Positions 43,101-53,508 are shown, numbered from the stretch's first letter. The stretch is DNA of 64,000 nucleotides from Sphaerolaimus hirsutus (GCA_964036195.1 OZ038456.1:16492001-16556000), one strand, 5' to 3'. Made by a program: numbers and translations. The notes: generated from the letters alone by a model not told the origin.

Positions 43101-43338
43101 GTAAAAGCGCAAAGGCCAAGTGAATTGGCAAGTGAAATGTCAAAAGCGACGTAAAAAAAATAATAATAAAAAGTAATTTCCCTTCGCTTTTGCCAATTTC
43201 CTTCTCAATTCACTTGCCGTTTCACTTCGCCTTTGTGCTTTTACTTCGCCTTTGCCATTTCACTTCTCACTTTCCATTTTGCGGAACTGGCACCAGGACA
43301 ACGTCGAAAAGTATGTCTTGGGCATGAAACAGTTGTGA
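40179..43338 (+). CDS. PTRH2: Peptidyl-tRNA hydrolase 2 with N-terminal membrane anchor and UBA domain, five exons
   Basis: Exons: 40179-40557, 41077-41211, 42172-42266, 42950-43051, 43297-43338, coding 250 residues; introns GT-AG, phases close. A membrane segment (VVCGSFFLFLFLIFSALYLIL, ~20-40) precedes a UBA-like three-helix module (CTAQLQDLGFTSETIDVAL...ALIDWIFKNQ, ~61-99) and an acidic linker. The PTH2 domain follows: MALVVNSGLKMGQGKVAAQC and DAGRTQIAAGSTTVLAVFGD. PTH2 enzymes release tRNA from peptidyl-tRNA; the animal form is anchored in the outer mitochondrial membrane. Human PTRH2 has the anchor but no UBA; a UBA in this position recalls the nematode protein (from memory). The ATG is 9 bases after the COX16 stop. 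Intron 4 is exactly an introner-like element. Confidence 0.88.
40713..40964. mobile_element. hAT-family MITE (GGGATC type) in PTRH2 intron 1
   Basis: TAGGGTTCAAACGGGATTGA at the left, GGGATCCCGTTCGAACCCTA at the right, with GGGATCGGGA arrays between. No clear flanking octamer is found. Confidence 0.7.
41307..41460. mobile_element. hAT-family MITE (GGGATC type) in PTRH2 intron 2
   Basis: TAAGGTTAAAACGGGATCCC at the left, AATCCCGTTTGAACCCTA at the right. The flanking octamers GGTAAATG and GGTTAACG match at 6 of 8. The left terminus has decayed (TAAGG for TAGGG). Confidence 0.65.
41475..42115. mobile_element. MITE with TTGAGGCGTC ends and GTCGACTT core in PTRH2 intron 2
   Basis: TTGAGGCGTCTAATTCCCAA at the left is mirrored by GAATTGGACGCCTCAA at the right. 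The interior repeats ACTTGTCGACTTTTAG about five times on one strand. Not clearly linked to any other family in the window. Confidence 0.6.
42290..42681. mobile_element. Reference-quality CCGTATTTCCTCG-family element (392 bp, TA target) in PTRH2 intron 3
   Basis: Ends CCGTATTTCCTCGAAATGCC and TATTTCGAGGAAATACGG with TA on both sides (42288-42289, 42682-42683). The interior shares GAGTGTAAAGAGAACGT and AATTGTTACGTTAGAACA with 34270-35459 and a related stretch of 47385-47778. The TA duplication suggests a Tc1/mariner-like mobiliser. Confidence 0.75.
43052..43296. mobile_element. Introner-like element forming PTRH2 intron 4 (245 bp)
   Basis: Left GTGCCAGTTCCCCAAAATGA, right ATTTTGCGGAACTGGCAC, arms inverted and nearly identical for about 100 bp. 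The flanks are CAG (43049-43051) and CAG (43294-43296). If this is the target duplication, the element's own GT is the donor and the second CAG is the acceptor, so splicing restores the uninterrupted codon order FGDQ-DNVEKY. Confidence 0.85.
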
Positions 43339-43698
43339 GGGTTAGCTCAAGTTGAATGGGAGATTCCATTTGTGGTGCTACATATTTATGTTGCGCCGTT
43401 AGGTTCAATATTGCATCGTATCGAGTGTAAAAGAATTAGTGAAATTTGATTTAGTTTTAGTCCCAGTGACTTGTTTGCAGGGTGTAGATAACATTTTGCT
43501 AGAAATTTTTGATATTTCCACACACATTTTGAAACTCAGGATGTTAAACCCGGTTGAGATTTCTCACTCGATACCTGCCAGATTGTCTGCATTTTTGTGT
43601 TTTCGCTGTTAGACTTTCTTATAGACAATATCCATATAGTCAGTTGTTCACGTTTGCACTTCTCCGTACGACATGAACGCAATGCAAAATGCCTCGCA

Positions 43699-43959
43699 TC
43701 ACCCCAAACAGCTACAAAATCGCGTGTATCTCTCGTTCATGTAGTCGATCACGTTGAACATTAGCCTCAAGTTTCTTTCGGCCGAAAATGTGTCCCCGTC
43801 AGCCAAAGATCCGCAGGCGATGTTGAACATCTCGGTGAGGCCCACCGGGGCTCTTTTGGTCTCGCACGTGCCCACTATGAGCTGCGTGCTGCTCATGTAG
43901 TCGGCGCCGTTCTGCGTGCATCGATTCGGGTGGTTTGACGAGTCTGTGCCGATACTCAT
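43699..43959 (-). pseudogene. Isolated UGT-like exon fragment, antisense
   Basis: The minus-strand frame contains ADYMSSTQLIVGTCETKRAP and SLADGDTFSAERNLRLMFNV. It aligns in order and spacing with the part of the downstream UGT around SSSSFWPMMG...SFGDEMSFKERSLNF. GC content is exon-like. There are no partner exons on the minus strand: PTRH2 ends 360 bp away on one side, and beyond 44 kb there are only repeats and the gap. It is probably a relic of an inverted UGT duplicate, though an unrelated exon cannot be excluded. Confidence 0.35.
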
Positions 43960-44033
43960 CTAAACCCATTACTCATCTAAACACGTCATGGATGGTAGGG
44001 CAAGAAACTCGATTTTTCCGAACTCGGGTTCGA

Positions 44034-44310
44034 GTCACAGCCCCAAAGTTTTTCCGGTCGAGTCGGAGAGTCATTGAAAAGGCGCCAGACCGGTGCACAA
44101 GTAAAACCGGTGCACAAGTACGGCCGGTGCACAAGTTATAAGAGCGGTGCACAAGTACGCCCGGTGCCCAAGTAAAGTGCCCGTACTTGGGCACCGGGCG
44201 AGGCATTTACTTGGGCACCGGGTGGCTGTTTTACTTGTGCATACATGTGCATTGCTTGGGCAGCACTTGTGCACCGGTTTACTTGTGCACCGACCCACGC
44301 CCATTGAAAA
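44034..44310. repeat. GGTGCACAAGTA palindromic repeat
   Basis: GGTGCACAAGTA units (44090-44160) turn through GGTGCCCAAGTA into the inverse TACTTGTGCACCGG (44220-44292). The array is an inverted repeat of short units, like the cores of the MITEs nearby. Confidence 0.6.
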
Positions 44311-44584
44311 TCAAGTGTCAATTCGGGCAATAATTTGAGTCTCGAGTCCCCAATTTTTGCTCCATTTTGGCAATTGTCACCTTCAAAGTCGGCTGTACAA
44401 AATTAAAATCGGTATGTACATTTATTTTCAGCTGTTTTAACCCATTTTGGCACTTTTTAGCGAATTTTTCACTTCTGCATTCTGCACCTTGAAAAGTCTA
44501 TATATTTGTCCCCCCCCCCCCCCCGAGCCACCCAGCTCTCCAAAATATTCAGCCCTCTATCCATCCGGAGGAGCTATCATCCAC

Positions 44585-44784
44585 NNNNNNNNNNNNNNNN
44601 NNNNNNNNNNNNNNNNNNNNNNNNNNNNNNNNNNNNNNNNNNNNNNNNNNNNNNNNNNNNNNNNNNNNNNNNNNNNNNNNNNNNNNNNNNNNNNNNNNNN
44701 NNNNNNNNNNNNNNNNNNNNNNNNNNNNNNNNNNNNNNNNNNNNNNNNNNNNNNNNNNNNNNNNNNNNNNNNNNNNNNNNNNNN
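44585..44784. other. Assembly gap (200 N)
   Basis: The run of N is exactly 200 bases, probably a placeholder length. It lies between PTRH2 and the first visible UGT exon, so a missing 5' UGT exon could fall in it. AAACTCA / ACACAGAAACAC-type repeats flank the gap (44785-44945 and again 45735-45890). Confidence 0.99.
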
Positions 44785-45123
44785 CAGAAACTCATTGAGT
44801 TTCTGTGTTTTTGTTTTACACAGAAACACGGAAACTCATAAATTTTGAAAAACTCAAAACTCAAATGAGTTTTTTTTTGGAGAACACAGAAACACAGAAA
44901 CACGGAAACACAGAAAAGTTTTTTTGAGTTTTTGTGTTTTTTTCAGCAAAGCGGTTGCATGCACATTAATTCAGTCAAACTAAACAAGATAAAATAAGCA
45001 TGTATAGTATGTAAATATGTACATAATGTATTCATATTTTATAATGGTACAAAAAAAGAAATTCAAGATGGCATGCACATCTCACGGTGGATTTGACAAT
45101 TTAAGTTTCGACATTTAAGTATA

Positions 45124-45464
45124 CCTTATTACCTCGAATTAACCCCCCCTCCCCCCTTGAATTAATCCCCCTCAAAATGGACTGGTGAAATAATAAGCCC
45201 CCCCTCCCTCGATATAGCCCCCTCCGGGATGATGTACATCATGTATCCAATGTACATGATGTATTTATTACTGCTAATTTGCATCACGGCTACACATAGA
45301 CTGTACTAGGTTGTGTAGCTATCTACATGTTCATTTCAAATATATCCTGTTTGTACGCATTTATAACCTGTTTTGGGTACGTAAATGCCTACTATTTTCT
45401 ATGATCCTTACAAAACTTTCTGATGAAATAAAAAAACCCCATGGGGGTATTTCAAGGTAAATGG
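45124..45464. mobile_element. CCGTAT-type TIR element, degenerate (341 bp)
   Basis: CCTTATTACCTCGAATTAAC at the left is mirrored by TATTTCAAGGTAAATGG before TA. The interior (ATGATGTACATCATGTAT) matches 967-1391, which defines a sub-family distinct from 42290. Confidence 0.6.
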
Positions 45465-46298
45465 TAGTAGTAGTTCAAATCAATTCTGTAGTCTTCCATA
45501 CAGTGCACATCCATTGAAGAATTTTGGAGTACCGCGTAAATTGTCGTTTCTGGGCATTTTGTTGCTGGTGTTGTAATGTTGATGTCCTCATTGTGGACAT
45601 TTTTATGGACTTTCTTGACACTTGAATGAATACACAAATGTTATGTGGGGTTAAAACATGTGTAAAACCAATATTTTATAAGAAAACCACCGTTTCTAGA
45701 TCGAAATGCTGTAAATCGAAGTTTTCGGGGGGAAAACTCAAATTTTTTAGAAAAAAACTCAAAAAACTTGAGTTTTTACAAAAAACACAGAAATAAAAAC
45801 AGAGTTACTCAAGTTTTTTTCGAGAAAAAAACTCAAAACACAGGTATTCATTTTTGAAAAACTCAAAACACAGAAAGTGTTTTTTTTTGGAGAACTTACC
45901 CATCGTTGGTGGCGACAACTTAAATACAAATACTGAAAGTTTTATTTTAAATTTATATTTATTTTGAGAACCACTAAAGCGTTTTTGATAACTTTTGGAT
46001 ACGATGTAGATGTCGGTAAGAGCTTTCAATACGTCAATTTAGGGATGTATATATCTAAGCGTTCTTGAGTATTTGTAATTTGTCAACACTGGATTTGTCG
46101 CTTCTCAGCTGCTACTTGTCGTTATGCTGTAAATCACCCGTGAACATTAACATAAAGAACATTAAGATAACACTGTGAAAAATATGTTTATTTGGTGTGC
46201 TCTTTTCAATTGTGAGAAAGTATAAAGCGCTGCTATAATACTTTACATTGATGTATATTTTGAAAAAAGTTTGGTACTTTTCACAACTTTGTTCTCAG

Positions 46299-49200
46299 GC
46301 CATACATTGTGCCCGCGCTCGATGGATCAGAGTGGATTGCAGTGGAAAATCAGATGAATAGAATGATTTTTACAGACTTCGATATGATGGGCAAGGATAA
46401 TGATGAGCATTTTCAGCTAATGTCAAGTATGATGGTTGCTACATGCACTGGTACGTAGAAATTGAAACCTTTGCCTATTTTTTCAATATTACTTTAATTA
46501 TTTATATTAATTTATGTATTCCCCTGAGAATAATTTGTTTGTCACACTTTCTTTAAAGGGGTTATTGAAGGGTGAATCATTCAAGTGGGGGAAAAATTAA
46601 AAAAAAATTCAAATTTTTATTGGGATATAAGCCATAAAATCTCAATATCACAAAAATAATATATAATTAAATCTATATGGAAATTCCTTGAAAAAATAAA
46701 TATAAAAAATCCTACATTTTATATTTTCGAATATTTTTTTAAAGATACATCCCCAGAGATTTTTTCAATGCCAATTGGATTGTACTATAAGGGTGATAGG
46801 TAGTGATGTTAAAGGCACCGGGAAAAATGGCACCGCACCGCACCGGCACCTTTGCCAACGCATGAAAAGGGCACCTGGCACCCTGGGGCACCGGCCAGAA
46901 AATGGCACCGCACCGCACCGGCACTGGTGCCTTTTGGAAAAAATGGCACAGGCACCGAAGGGCACCGGCGGGTTGCCGGTGCTAGCACCGAAAGGCACCG
47001 CACCGGGCTGGATTTTCTGAAGTAAATATCGGGCAGTTTCTCAGTGGTCTCTAACGATGGCACAAAAAGATTCGAAAATTCGAAAACATTTTTGAATTTT
47101 CGAATTTTTTCGGAATTTTCGAATTTTTATTTCGCCCCTAGAAAAAACACTTAAAAATCGATTTATTTTTCAAAAAATTCGAAAATTCGAAAATTCAAAA
47201 ATTCGAAAATAGTTTTCGAATTTTTCAGTCAATTCAAGGCAACAAAACGCACTCTTAAGTTCAACGTGCTATATAAATCGACAATTGATACAGGGCGCAT
47301 ATGAATAAGCGAAACGAAACAAAAAAAACGTTGAAATGTCATCTGCGGTGGAAGAGGCGGACATCAACAGATCCGTTTTTTGTACCGTATTTCCTCGAAA
47401 TACCCATCCCAAAATTTACACTATGAATTGATAAACCCCCCTCGAACCCCCCCCCCCTCCCCAATTTGGTGTATAGAGAATGGAAAGTGGTTTGTGATCT
47501 TGGAAACACAGAACACATGCCAAAAACATTGACTGTGTTGTGTTACTACAGGTGTGTGTGTGTGTTAGTCTATAGAGTCTTATAAATGGCAGTTTTTGTT
47601 GCATTTTATGACATCTGTGTTACTTACAAACAACAATTTAGTACTGGGATTTTGAAAAATTTCTGGCGAAATAATAACCCCCCTCGAAATACCCACCCTC
47701 GTTTACCCCCCAAGTTTCCACTCTGAAAAAAAACCCGGGGGGGGCAGCCAGCAGGGGGGTTAATTCAAGGAAATACGGTATTTGATACCAATTTTTTTAA
47801 GCCGAATTTTTATTTGATGCCAATTTTTCAATTGTTCTTTTTATTGCCTTTGCTGTGTTGGTGAATAAAATGTGCCAATGTGTGAATTAAATGAAGAAGC
47901 AGCACACTGGTTTGCATAACTCCTTCCACCATTTTTAATGCTAAATTATGGTAAAAATAAGGTTATAAAAACTGAGCAGAACATGAAGACGGTCCAAATT
48001 CTGTGTTTTAAGCTTAAGATTCAATATTTTGCCAAAAAGATTCGAAAATTATTTGAAAAAATTCGAAAACTAGCCAAAAAAATTCGAAAATTGCCAAAAA
48101 AGATTCGAAAATTCGAAATTCGAAAATTAAATTCGAAATTCGAAAATTATTTTAAAGAAAAATTCGAAAATTCGAAAATTCATTTCAGAAAAAACACTTA
48201 AAAATTTAAATACTTTTTTTTCCGCTGTTTGCCATCGTTAGTGGTCTCACCTTTGGAAGCGCATATTTCCATGAATTTTCAACCGATTTTGATGGTTGAG
48301 CACTTAAAATGATCAGAATGATGTGGCAATCACTTTTATGAAGCAATTATAATGATTACACGTGAAGGACAAAATATTTAATTCATTACAATGTCCATAG
48401 CCACTATTGTCTACTGATCGGAGTTGTTGCTGTACAGAGAATGGAACTATCTCTGTCATAAACTGACAACAAATTTTGAACAAAAAAGTAAGATAAATAT
48501 AAAATATAAAAATCATTTAAAATTCAACAAAATTTTAGATTCGCTCATCAGATCATGTATCGGGTATAATGGATTTCACAGTAGGTATATTTATTTGATG
48601 GGAGGTTTACAAAATAGGCAAAAACGGTTGGGTAAATATATCGCTGTTTTTTGAAATATGAATAACCACATACTATGGACAAAATTGCACAGCACATGAA
48701 GCCTTGGCCGGTGCCTTTCCCGGTGCCTTTTACTTTGCCCTGGTGCTAGCACCTTTGGCACCGGCAAAAAAATGGCACCGCACCGCACCGGCACCGGTGC
48801 TATTCTGAAAAAAATGGCACCGGCACCGGCATGGCACCCCTGAAGATTGCAATGGCACCGCACCAGCACCGGTGCTGGTGCCCTTCGGTGCCCCGGTGCC
48901 TTTACATCACTAGTGATAGGTCTACAGTATATTGTAGAAAATAAAAGTATGGGGTGGTTTTGACAGACTTGGGGGGTTTCGATGGGGATTTCGATGGGGG
49001 TCGAGGGGGTTTGATGGGGGTTTCTTCAAAGGGAGAGCAATGCCTTCACCAGATGTTTGAAACTTTCTAATATAAATGGCGGTCTGTAAACAGCATGACA
49101 TTGTAAAAAATATGCACAATACTAGGGATGGCGCTTGATTTTGTTCAACCGATTTATAATCTAATTCATTTCAACCAGCCGAACTGTCCAACACGGCCGC

Positions 49201-52200
49201 CTTGGCCGACCTCCGCGCGCAGCACTTCGACCTAGCCATCGGCCATCAATACAATCTGTGCTGGCTGGGCATAGCCCGCATGCTCGGCATCGAGTCGGTC
49301 ATCTGGGCGAGCAGCTCGTCTTTCTGGCCCATGATGGGCGCTGCGGCGGGACAGCCCCCCGCGGCCAGTTTCGTGCCCGGTTTGTTTTCAAATTTTGGGT
49401 TTTCAGACGGGTTGATGAGCTGAAAAAAATAAACCCTCCCTCTAAAAAGCCCCCTTGAAATACCCCCTGGTGTAAACCCTGTGTGATAAAATAAACCCTC
49501 CCTTCAACTCAGGCATTATGACATCATTTGGCGATGAAATGAGCTTTAAAGAGCGTTCGCTGAACTTTATCGGCGGTATTCTTGGTAGCAGATTTAGCAG
49601 AAAGTTTTACGTTAGCAAATATTTACAGTATATCCTCGAATAAGTCCCTTCTCTCGTATAAGTCCCACCTCTTGTGAATGTGAGGAAAAAAATCACTAAC
49701 CCCTCGAATAACCCCCCTCTCGAATAACCCCCCTCAACTTCTGAAAAACTTCTGACTAAAAAATGTCCCCCCGGAGGACTTATTCGATGATATATGATGA
49801 TTTTTTTTTTATTATTCTTTCAAACTCCAAATTATTCTTTCCTTTTCCGCAACAGAATTCCTGTTTGCGATAAATTATAAATAAAAATATATTTCCAGGG
49901 AGTATTGAATCATGTCTTCCAACAGAAAGTGAGCGGAGATTTTCCAGATCTCTTGGAATTGGCCAGTACAAATGTGCAGCTGTACATGGCTAATAGCATT
50001 GAAATGCTTGAATTTCCCACGCCGCTATTACCGAATTTTATTCAAATTGGTGGAATTGGTCTCAAACAGCCAAAGCCGTTGGATGAGGTACTTAAATGGC
50101 CTCTTTTGAAATTGTAATAATGTTTTTTTTATTGATATTTTGTTTGTCAACTTGAGCACAGAAATGGTCGAAAGTGTACAATGATGCAAAATCTGGTGTG
50201 ATTTTCGTCTCATTTGGCTCGGTGGCTTCAGCTGGCTTGATGCCAGACGGCTGGAAGGCGACCATCATACAAGCTGCCCAGCAGATGCCCAGCTACACTT
50301 TCATTTGGAAGTATGACTCCATGGACATCTATGGTAACAAAATAGATTGATATTTAAAATGAAGATGTTAAAGGATTGGTTCATTTTCAGACAAATTTGA
50401 TGTCCCGAAAAATGTGATTGTTTCAGACTGGCTTCCACAGTTGGATCTGTTGGGTTTGTTTTCATAGTCATTTCTTATACCAATTACCTACTCAGATTTT
50501 TTATTTTTGTATTTTGTTTACATAATTCTTATCAACAATATCGCCTCAACCGACAGAATTTTTCATAGCGCATCTTATGATATATTTTTTTAAGAAGTAA
50601 ACTAACTCCAGTCAAAGTTTTTCGCGAATCATTACATAAGTACTGGACTTTTTCAAAAGTACCCGTACTGGTATTTTAAATACTTTCATTTTTACCTTTC
50701 CTCAAAAATACCTGGGTAAAATACTTTGTCTTTACCCAGTACCTGAGTAAAATTGCGTAAAAGTATTTTTTCAAGTATTTTGAAGTACAATTGATTATTT
50801 TTTTGTACATGGGTGCTTGAGGTAAGTGGCACTAAGTTTTAACAATAGACGCCTGCATTCTTAGAACAAATTACACATGAAAATACACCAGTGATGGCTT
50901 GGGTTCGGACACTTAGAATTTTTTTATAAAAAAACTTTATTCCGCCAGAATTAATATCTCAGAAAATTTTGGCCGGTACCTAAATAAAGCCAAAACGTGT
51001 GACTACAAAAGCCATGGGACACCCCCCAGTATAATGCCATGTGGGCCGCGTAAGTGGCCCACACATTTTTTTATACAAAATTTCGTTGCTGACTTGGGTT
51101 CGGACACTTCCTTTATGTAGCAGTAAATCTGTCTTTCAAGGCCGGATTTTCGCTTTGAAGACTCTGGCTAGTTGCCAGAGTCCAATTCTTTTAATTAATC
51201 AGATTACGATAGACTTTTATTACCTCATGTTCTTGATACTTGTTGGTTGAGTTAACAATCATTTTCCTCAGTTCCTTACACAGGTGCATCACTCAAGCAC
51301 AGTTTGCATGCGATTTTGGGAATTCAGCAGTGTGTAGGGCACTGGGAACAACCAGGACAGTTACAGGGGGTTGTGGGGATTATTTTATTCTCACCCCTTT
51401 TCAAGGAAACCCCCCAAACTCAAGACGCTTAAGAGCAAAAATGTAAAATTCAGAAAATGTAAAAATTTAGTAGTAAAAAGGTAACATACACACAATAATT
51501 TTTTGCACTTAAACGCCTCGAGCTTAGGAAGGTTTCCTTCAATAGGGGTGTGTATAAAAGATTCCCCACAACCCCCTGTAACTGGCCTGGTTGTTCCCAG
51601 TGCCCTACACACTGCTGAATTCTCAAAATCGCATGCAAACTGTGCTTGAGTGATGCACAAGTGTGAGGAACAGAGGAAAATGATTGTTAACTCAATCAAC
51701 AAGTATCAAGAACATGAGGTAATAAAAGTCTATCGTAATCAGATTTATTGAAAGAATTGGACTCTGGCAACTAGCCAGAGTCTTCAAAGCCAAAATCCGG
51801 CCTTGAAAGACAGATTTACAGCTACATAAAGGAAGTGTCCGAACCCAAGTCAGCAATGAAAGTTTGTATAAAAAAATGTGTGGTCCTCTTACGCGGCCCA
51901 CATGGCGTTATACTGGGGGGTGTTCCATGGCATTTTTAGACAAATGTTAGGGCTTTATATGGATACCGGCCAAAATTTTCAGAGTTATATAGTTCCGGCG
52001 GAATGAAGTTTTTTATAAAAATTGACTAAGTGTCCGAAGCCAAGCCAACACCAGTGTATTAATTAATGCAGGTATACAGTTAATACATGCTTACGTTTTG
52101 CTTCTGAAGTTTTGGTGTGCATATTTGAATTTTCTAAAATACTCAGAAGTGCCCAGTGCAGATGGGTACTGGTACTATCAAAGTATTGTACCCAAGAGTA

Positions 52201-53312
52201 TTTACCCAGTACACACTTTTACGCGTATTTTCGCGTAAAAGTCAATACTCACTATCCACTCTGTAGCAGTGTTTGTTCTACATGGAAATTTCCTTTCAGG
52301 CCATCCCAAAACGTGCGCATTCGTGACGCACGGGGGGCAGAACAGCCTGCTGGAGGCGTGCATCAGCGGCGTGCCCGTGCTCATGGTGCCCCTGTTCGGC
52401 GACCAGTTCCACAACGCCGCACTGGCCGCAAGGAGACACACGATTGGACTGCAAATTGAGAAAAAAGCCCACATGAATGATACATCGACTGGAGTTTTTA
52501 CAGAGAGGTTAAAGGAAGTTGCAAGTGACAAAAGGTGCGTGCTAAACACTTTTTGAATGAACATCATTTGATACAAAATTTGATCTGCGGCCAGATTCAG
52601 TTTGGTAGGCAAGGTGGGCAGGAGAAGGCGTAAATACACGACAAACATATTTATAATGCGTCAGAATGAAGGCACAGAAATCAAGGCAGTACAGTACACA
52701 AACAATTTACATTAAAGTTTGTCGAAACTGTGATCGTAAACTGCTTCGATATTGCGTGCGATATGAAATAGTTTTCAATAAATAAATTTAGACTTGAATT
52801 AATAATTTAATTTTTTATTGGCAGTGAACCAATTCTTCAATCCGACGAACTTATGACAAACTTTTATGTACATTCTTCGGGAATGGCTTTGCTCTCAGTG
52901 ATTTTGTGTCAGTCTGGCAGTAATACAATGATTATAAATCGGGCGTAGAGCAACAAAGTTGCCAAGAAAATTGAATTTCGCCCCAGGAGGAGAAATCAAT
53001 CTAAAAAATGAATCGATTACAAATCACATTTGCAGGTACAAAACAAATGCTCAACGTTTAGCCCGAATGTTGGTGCACCGACCAGAAAAACCGGAGCAGA
53101 ATTTGGTTCAGTGGGTAAACTTTTTGGCAGAGTTCAAAACCCTGGAAGTTTTACAATCTACCTCAAAGGATTTGAACTTTCTTCAGCTGCACTCACTTGA
53201 TGTAGTTTTTGTGATTCTGGCTATTATCCATTTGGTTGTGATTTTCGTGTTTCTTCTGTTAAGAAAGTGTTTTTGCAAAGGAACCGATGACAGTAAGCAC
53301 AAGAAGGAATAA
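46299..53312 (+). CDS. UDP-glycosyltransferase (UGT family 1), eight exons visible, 5' end missing
   Basis: Exons: 46299-46450, 49179-49379, 49513-49610, 49899-50087, 50162-50333, 50391-50453, 52300-52534, 53036-53312; phases agree throughout and give ~462 residues. The UGT signature for UDP-sugar binding is plain: [20 protein letters not shown], then GGQNSLLEACISGVPVLMVP and LFGDQFHNA. VIFVSFGSVAS opens the C-terminal Rossmann domain. A C-terminal membrane helix (VVFVILAIIHLVVIFVFLLL) and a short basic tail ending KHKKE fix it in the ER membrane. These enzymes conjugate lipophilic compounds for excretion. The signal peptide and acceptor-site histidine exon were not found; they may lie in the 44585-44784 gap. 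Intron 1 holds a three-level nest of transposons and intron 6 a 1.15-kb foldback. Confidence 0.88.
47052..48240. mobile_element. hAT MITE with ATTCGAAAA core, TSD GTGGTCTC, nested
   Basis: Ends TAACGATGGCACAAAAAG and GTTTGCCATCGTTA. A perfect duplication GTGGTCTC lies at 47044-47051 and 48241-48248. AATTCGAAAATTCGAAA arrays lie at both sides. It is inserted into the preceding element and itself carries 47385-47778. Confidence 0.9.
47385..47778. mobile_element. CCGTATTTCCTCG-family element (394 bp, TA target), innermost of the nest
   Basis: CCGTATTTCCTCGAAATACC at the left and CAAGGAAATACGG at the right, TA on both sides. Length and interior match 42290-42681. Confidence 0.75.
49628..49797. 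mobile_element. TIR element with TATCCTCGAATAAGTCCC ends in UGT intron 3
   Basis: TATATCCTCGAATAAGTCCC at the left is mirrored by GGACTTATTCGATGATATA at the right; AATAACCCCCCTC words lie inside. A relative of the CCGTAT family about 170 bp long. Confidence 0.55.
50894..52047. mobile_element. 1.15-kb foldback element in UGT intron 6, TSD ACACCAGTG
   Basis: Two ~570-bp arms are inverted: TGGCTTGGGTTCGGACACTT at the left, AAGTGTCCGAAGCCAAGCCA at the right. A 9-bp direct repeat ACACCAGTG lies at 50885-50893 and 52048-52056. The arms include matching stretches such as TTTGCATGCGATTTTG and its inverse. The arms differ by scattered substitutions, so this is an aged inverted duplication, possibly Mutator-related given the 9-bp target. 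GTACTTTTT / AGTATTTACCCAG repeats flank it (50640-50800, 52140-52240). Confidence 0.75.
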
Positions 53313-53502
53313 ATCAATATGAGTAGCATTGGCGGGAATTTTTTTAAAGAACTTTGAATTTTCTATTTTTTAATGTTTGAATTTTTGAAATTTTAGGAAC
53401 TATATTTTAATCAGAAGTTCAGAAATTAGTCAATCAACCATAATTTTTTACATCGAATGACCAAGGACTGCCTTATTTAAGTGCCTGTGCTCGATTATTT
53501 CA

Positions 53503-53508
53503 AATAAA
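53503..53508 (+). terminator. AATAAA polyadenylation signal for the UGT gene
   Basis: The first AATAAA after the UGT stop, 190 bases downstream. It is a consensus hexamer in a suitable place; cleavage itself cannot be seen. Confidence 0.55.

Larger units (their letters stand above)
46801..48912. mobile_element. hAT MITE with GGCACCGCACCG core, TSD GTGATAGG (2.1 kb with nested elements)
   Basis: Ends TAGTGATGTTAAAGGCACC and GTGCCTTTACATCACTA. A perfect duplication GTGATAGG lies at 46793-46800 and 48913-48920. Cores of GGCACCG arrays lie at both ends. Another hAT sits inside at 47052-48240. Confidence 0.9.

Noticed and set aside
44447-44903. Proline-rich frames spanning the N gap
   Set aside because: They are produced by translating C-runs and N; no real coding evidence.
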